A stretch of 24,425 bases of DNA, from positions 4,522-28,946 of the forward strand of contig DAYM01000001.1 of assembly GCA_002506905.1 (NCBI GenBank), given 5' to 3'. This document shows positions 22,153-24,425 of the stretch, piece after piece; position 1 is the first letter of the stretch, and each line of letters starts with the position of its first letter. Origin of the DNA: Methanomassiliicoccaceae archaeon UBA328. Its GTDB lineage: Archaea > Thermoplasmatota > Thermoplasmata > Methanomassiliicoccales > Methanomethylophilaceae. Below the pieces are notes generated by a model. It saw only the letters and a program-made list of their open reading frames with translations, was not told where the DNA came from and searched no databases. A program made the translations under genes and the position numbers.

Positions 22153-23133
22153 ATGACCGACGAATGGATGGAAATTGCATTCAATTGTTTGCGCAAAGCA
22201 GAGGAATGGTTGAAGAACGGCGATGAGATCCATATCCACCACTTCATCAAAGGACAACAGACCTTGGAGATGATTGTCGAGCACAAACAACTCCGTCTCA
22301 GTAGGTTCGACAGTATGAAGAATGGCTCCAGTGAAGGGAAGTACGCCTCAGAAGTTTTCACAGAATGCATCGAGGACCTCTTCGACCTCGGATAGCTGGA
22401 CCAAACGGAAGCGAACAGCCTGAAGGAGAGCGTCGTCTACACGGACATCGTACGGATGCCCGTCCTGGACGAGAAAGAGGAGTTATTCCGGTCTGAGGAT
22501 CTTCGCATGGTCCCATATGTGGTATGTTTCTCTACAAGCTTTGATGAACGTATGTGGAGGGACTACGAGGCTGCAGGCGCATTGGAGGTGATGATTACCG
22601 AGTCTCTTATCCGTGCATTCATACGCGGAAAGGACCCGAGCAGGGAGCCAGTGGACCAGGACAATTACGTCAAGTTGTTGAAGGTGCGGTACGACAGTCC
22701 CGAAACAAGAACGAAGATAAGGGAGCTCATCATGGAAGCGAAAGCCGTCGGAAACATCGACAGATGGTGCGAGACGGTCCACGCGATTTTGATGGAATGC
22801 AGGATGGGTATCAAGCCTGTCAAATTCCAGCACGAGAAGGAATACCGCCTCGTCTACCTCATGCCAGATGAACCGAAGGAGAACGACCCTGCCCTGCGTT
22901 ACGTCTGCGAGACGCACTTCGATCTCTCGGGGGATGAGGTGATCGAGAACGCCTACGATCCGGAGAATGACGGCTATGTATGGGTGGACGTTACTAATTT
23001 CATTAGAGGCGTCATCCTCGAAGGATCGGATCAGTATAAGAAAAAACTGAAGGAGCTCGCAGGTTTGGGAGATCGGTTCTTCGTCTTCAACTGCGATGAA
23101 CTCCCGCCTCAAGAAGCTAACAATGACATTTGA
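22153..23133 (+). CDS. DUF2971-like protein with in-frame TAG (possible pyrrolysine) codon
   Basis: Two open stretches in one frame are separated only by TAG at 22393-22395, and the joined product is 326 residues with the amber codon at position 81. The halves form one DUF2971-like protein. Before the TAG are IHHFIKGQQTLEMIVEH, LRLSRFDSM and SEGKYASEVFTECIEDLFDLG; after it are VPYVVCFSTSFDERMWRDY and KFQHEKEYRLVYLMPDE, matching the CFS ... MW ... Y and EKEYR-like motifs in the right order. No other intact gene in the window ends in TAG. Readthrough with pyrrolysine is my preferred reading; a nonsense mutation in a decaying gene next to an insertion sequence is the alternative. The start ATG 22153 lacks a clear ribosome site. 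Function is unknown. The natural-looking C terminus ends just before the IS110 non-coding region. Confidence 0.65.
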
Positions 23134-23148
23134 CTTAGTGGATGTTCT

Positions 23149-23384
23149 GGTGAGAGCCTAAAATCATCCGCCATCGGGCCTTTCTTACGCAAAAGCTCTC
23201 ACCTTCTGCGGGACAATGGTCTAAACCTGGCCTCTGACTTCGAATGAAGCAGAGGTCAGCCAAGCACTTTGATTTTTAGAAGTGGTCTGCAATCTACTAG
23301 TGACCAAACCAACAGAAGCAGACCGTGTCTCTGCAGACATCGGATCTTGATAAGGGTGTCGACTGCTTCTGTAGCCGTTTGGTC
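23149..23384 (+). ncRNA. Candidate IS110 bridge RNA region
   Basis: This non-coding stretch contains several strong stems. GGTGAGAGC (23149-23157) pairs perfectly with GCTCTCACC (23195-23203). CCTCTG-A-CTTC (23231-23241) pairs with GAAG-CAGAGG (23246-23255) around a GAAT loop. A long stem joins GACCAAAC (23302-23309) to GTTTGGTC (23377-23384) and, across a small asymmetric internal loop, ACAGAAGCAG (23312-23321) to CTGCTTCTGT (23363-23372). Inside it CCG-TGTCT (23323-23330) pairs with AGACA-T-CGG (23335-23343). IS110 elements are known to encode a bridge RNA in the non-coding end next to the transposase. Position and structure fit; exact ends and guide loops are not determined. Confidence 0.55.
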
Positions 23385-23400
23385 CTGAGGAAGTGGGACC

Positions 23401-24425
23401 GTGTGTCTAGCGATAGGAATAGACGTGCACTCGAAGAAGCTGACCTCCTTCGCGGTGCCGCAGGACGAAGAGAACATCAACGAATCGGAATTCTGTCTGG
23501 AGTTCAACAAGGAGTTCAAATCGACTCCGGCTGATAGGACGACTCTGAACAGGATGGCCGCTTGGTTGAATGGCAGGGAGCATCTGATCCTGATGGAGAA
23601 CAGCACCAAGACCTATGAAGTGTTCTGGATCCTCACGGATCTGGGATGCGTCGTGGTGGTTGCAAATGCAAGCGACCTGTATCGGATAACCATGTCCGTC
23701 AAGAAGACGGACTACCATGATTGCAGGGAGCTGGCGCACTATGCGCGCCGCTATTTGGATGGCGAGCGGGAATTCGCGACCTGTCTCATCGTCACTGCCG
23801 AGCAGCTGAATCGGAGACAGCTCTGCAGGATCTATGCTCAGGCATCCTCCGGCCTCTCGGATCTCCGTCGCAGGATCAGATCCTACATGCTGGCCAGGGG
23901 AATAGCAGTCAGCATACCGGAGAGGGATATCGTATCGGAGGCTTCTCTCCGCGAGCTAGAGATGGTGGCGGATACATCGATGAGCCTGCTCATCGATGAG
24001 GCCAGACGTCAGAGGGACAGGATCAAGAAGATCAAAAACGAGATACTGAAGGAATTCAATAATGATGAGCTGTTCCAACTCATCTACTCCATTCCCGGTT
24101 TCGGCATAGTGACTGCATCATATCTCTCGGCCATGATCGTCGATATCGGTCGCTTCACCTCTGCTGGTGCGTTCGCCGCATACTACGGCGTGGTTCCCAA
24201 ACAGAGGGAATCTGCGGACCATTCGGTCCGCTGCGGAATAAACCCGCAGAGGAGACGATATCGCAAGAGAGATGCTCGTGGACGGAACCTTCCATCACAT
24301 CTCGATTGACGTGGATCGCAGATCCGACGTATCAAGATTCTACGATCGTCTGAGGAGCAGAGGATTCCCTCACAAGAAGGCCCTGATGGCTTGCGCGAAC
24401 AAGATGGCGCACAAGATGTTCGCGA
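23401..24425 (+). pseudogene. IS110-family transposase, frameshifted, runs off the window
   Basis: The N-terminal DEDD RuvC-like domain is intact: Asp8 in GIDVHSK, Glu66 in LILMENS, and Asp104 and Asp107 in KKTDYHDCRELA. A coiled middle follows and then the C-terminal transposase domain (SIPGFGIVTASYLSAMI, FAAYYGVVPKQRESADHSVRCGIN). After GIN the first frame turns to nonsense and stops at 24309, whereas the +1 frame from 24245 continues with RRGDDIAREMLVDG and, further on, KKALMACANKMAHKMF, the normal IS110 C terminus, open to the window end. One extra C in the AACCCG run at 24241-24246 explains this. The GTG start at 23401 follows GGAAGTGG; an in-frame TGA at 23385 rules out a longer N terminus. 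It may be inactive, a sequencing error, or a programmed shift. Confidence 0.85.

Larger units (their letters stand above)
23149..24425 (+). mobile_element. IS110-family insertion sequence, incomplete at window edge
   Basis: The element is recognised by its DEDD transposase (from 23401) and the structured non-coding stretch before it. The exact left end is not defined; it lies between the DUF2971-like stop (23133) and the transposase start, and I use the first strong stem as a marker. The right end is beyond 24425. No terminal inverted repeats or target duplication are seen, as expected for the IS110 group. Confidence 0.75.

Noticed and set aside
22393..22395. TAG as plain proof of a pseudogene
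   Set aside because: No second disablement is seen in the gene and TAG is unused as a stop in the window, so readthrough is at least as likely; I kept both options open.
22456..23133. Separate 225-residue gene starting at ATG 22456
   Set aside because: It is in exactly the same frame as the upstream 80 codons, with only a TAG between; both halves are needed for one DUF2971-like protein and no ribosome site precedes ATG 22456.
23149..23203. GGTGAGAGC/GCTCTCACC as terminal inverted repeats of the insertion sequence
   Set aside because: Both copies lie on the same side of the transposase, so they form an RNA or DNA stem rather than element ends.
1..24425. CRISPR array, rRNA genes or a cobalamin riboswitch
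   Set aside because: No regularly spaced repeat-spacer pattern and no rRNA-like stretches were seen, and the sequence upstream of cobO is only a short promoter gap.

Overview
The window reads as a chromosomal segment of a methanogen-type euryarchaeon, most likely a member of the Methanomassiliicoccales (Thermoplasmata). Clearly archaeal genes support this: ABCE1/RLI with two Fe-S cluster motifs, an FKBP26-like isomerase, archaeal MetRS and CCA-encoding tRNA genes. Many starts sit about 25-30 nt below a TATA box without a Shine-Dalgarno site, as in leaderless archaeal mRNAs. None of the intact genes ends in TAG; all use TGA or TAA. The only in-frame TAG lies inside a gene that otherwise reads through (22153-23133). 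This is what one expects in a pyrrolysine-decoding lineage, but no pyl genes are in the window, so the taxonomic placement is inference.

Layout. 1-2662: tRNA-Thr(UGU) on the minus strand, an FKBP-type isomerase, tRNA-Arg(CCU), a triple zinc-ribbon protein and a GNAT acetyltransferase. 2637-5983: a prephenate-dehydratase-like protein, a small Cys-rich protein, a DUF5685 protein, and, divergent from the latter, a 98-residue peptide with 11 cysteines followed at once by a radical SAM/SPASM enzyme. I read that last pair as an uncharacterised RiPP (modified peptide) cassette. The divergent promoter carries CGGTA/TACCG inverted repeats that overlap both TATA boxes. 5984-9696: a minus-strand sulfur/amino-acid group, cysK-tatD-tcdA-metA-ridA, with tight overlaps; MetA has the acetyl-CoA-type Glu111. 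9735-15878: corrinoid adenosyltransferase divergent from an MFS exporter, a CDF metal exporter with a Cys-rich tail, a helical-repeat protein, a NIF3/YqfO-like small protein, a PHP phosphoesterase and a CaCA antiporter. 15879-22132: ABCE1, a MATE exporter, methionyl-tRNA synthetase and a second PHP protein coupled to it by ATGA.

The right end (22153-24425) looks accessory. It holds a DUF2971-like gene with an internal amber codon and an IS110-family element that runs off the window. The transposase is frameshifted near its C terminus. The 267-nt non-coding stretch just upstream of it is full of strong stems and is a good candidate for an archaeal bridge RNA.

The best candidates for something new are the Cys-rich peptide/radical SAM cassette with its operator-like promoter, the amber-containing DUF2971-like gene, and the putative bridge RNA. 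Functional calls rest on recognised motifs and gene context; no database search was possible.
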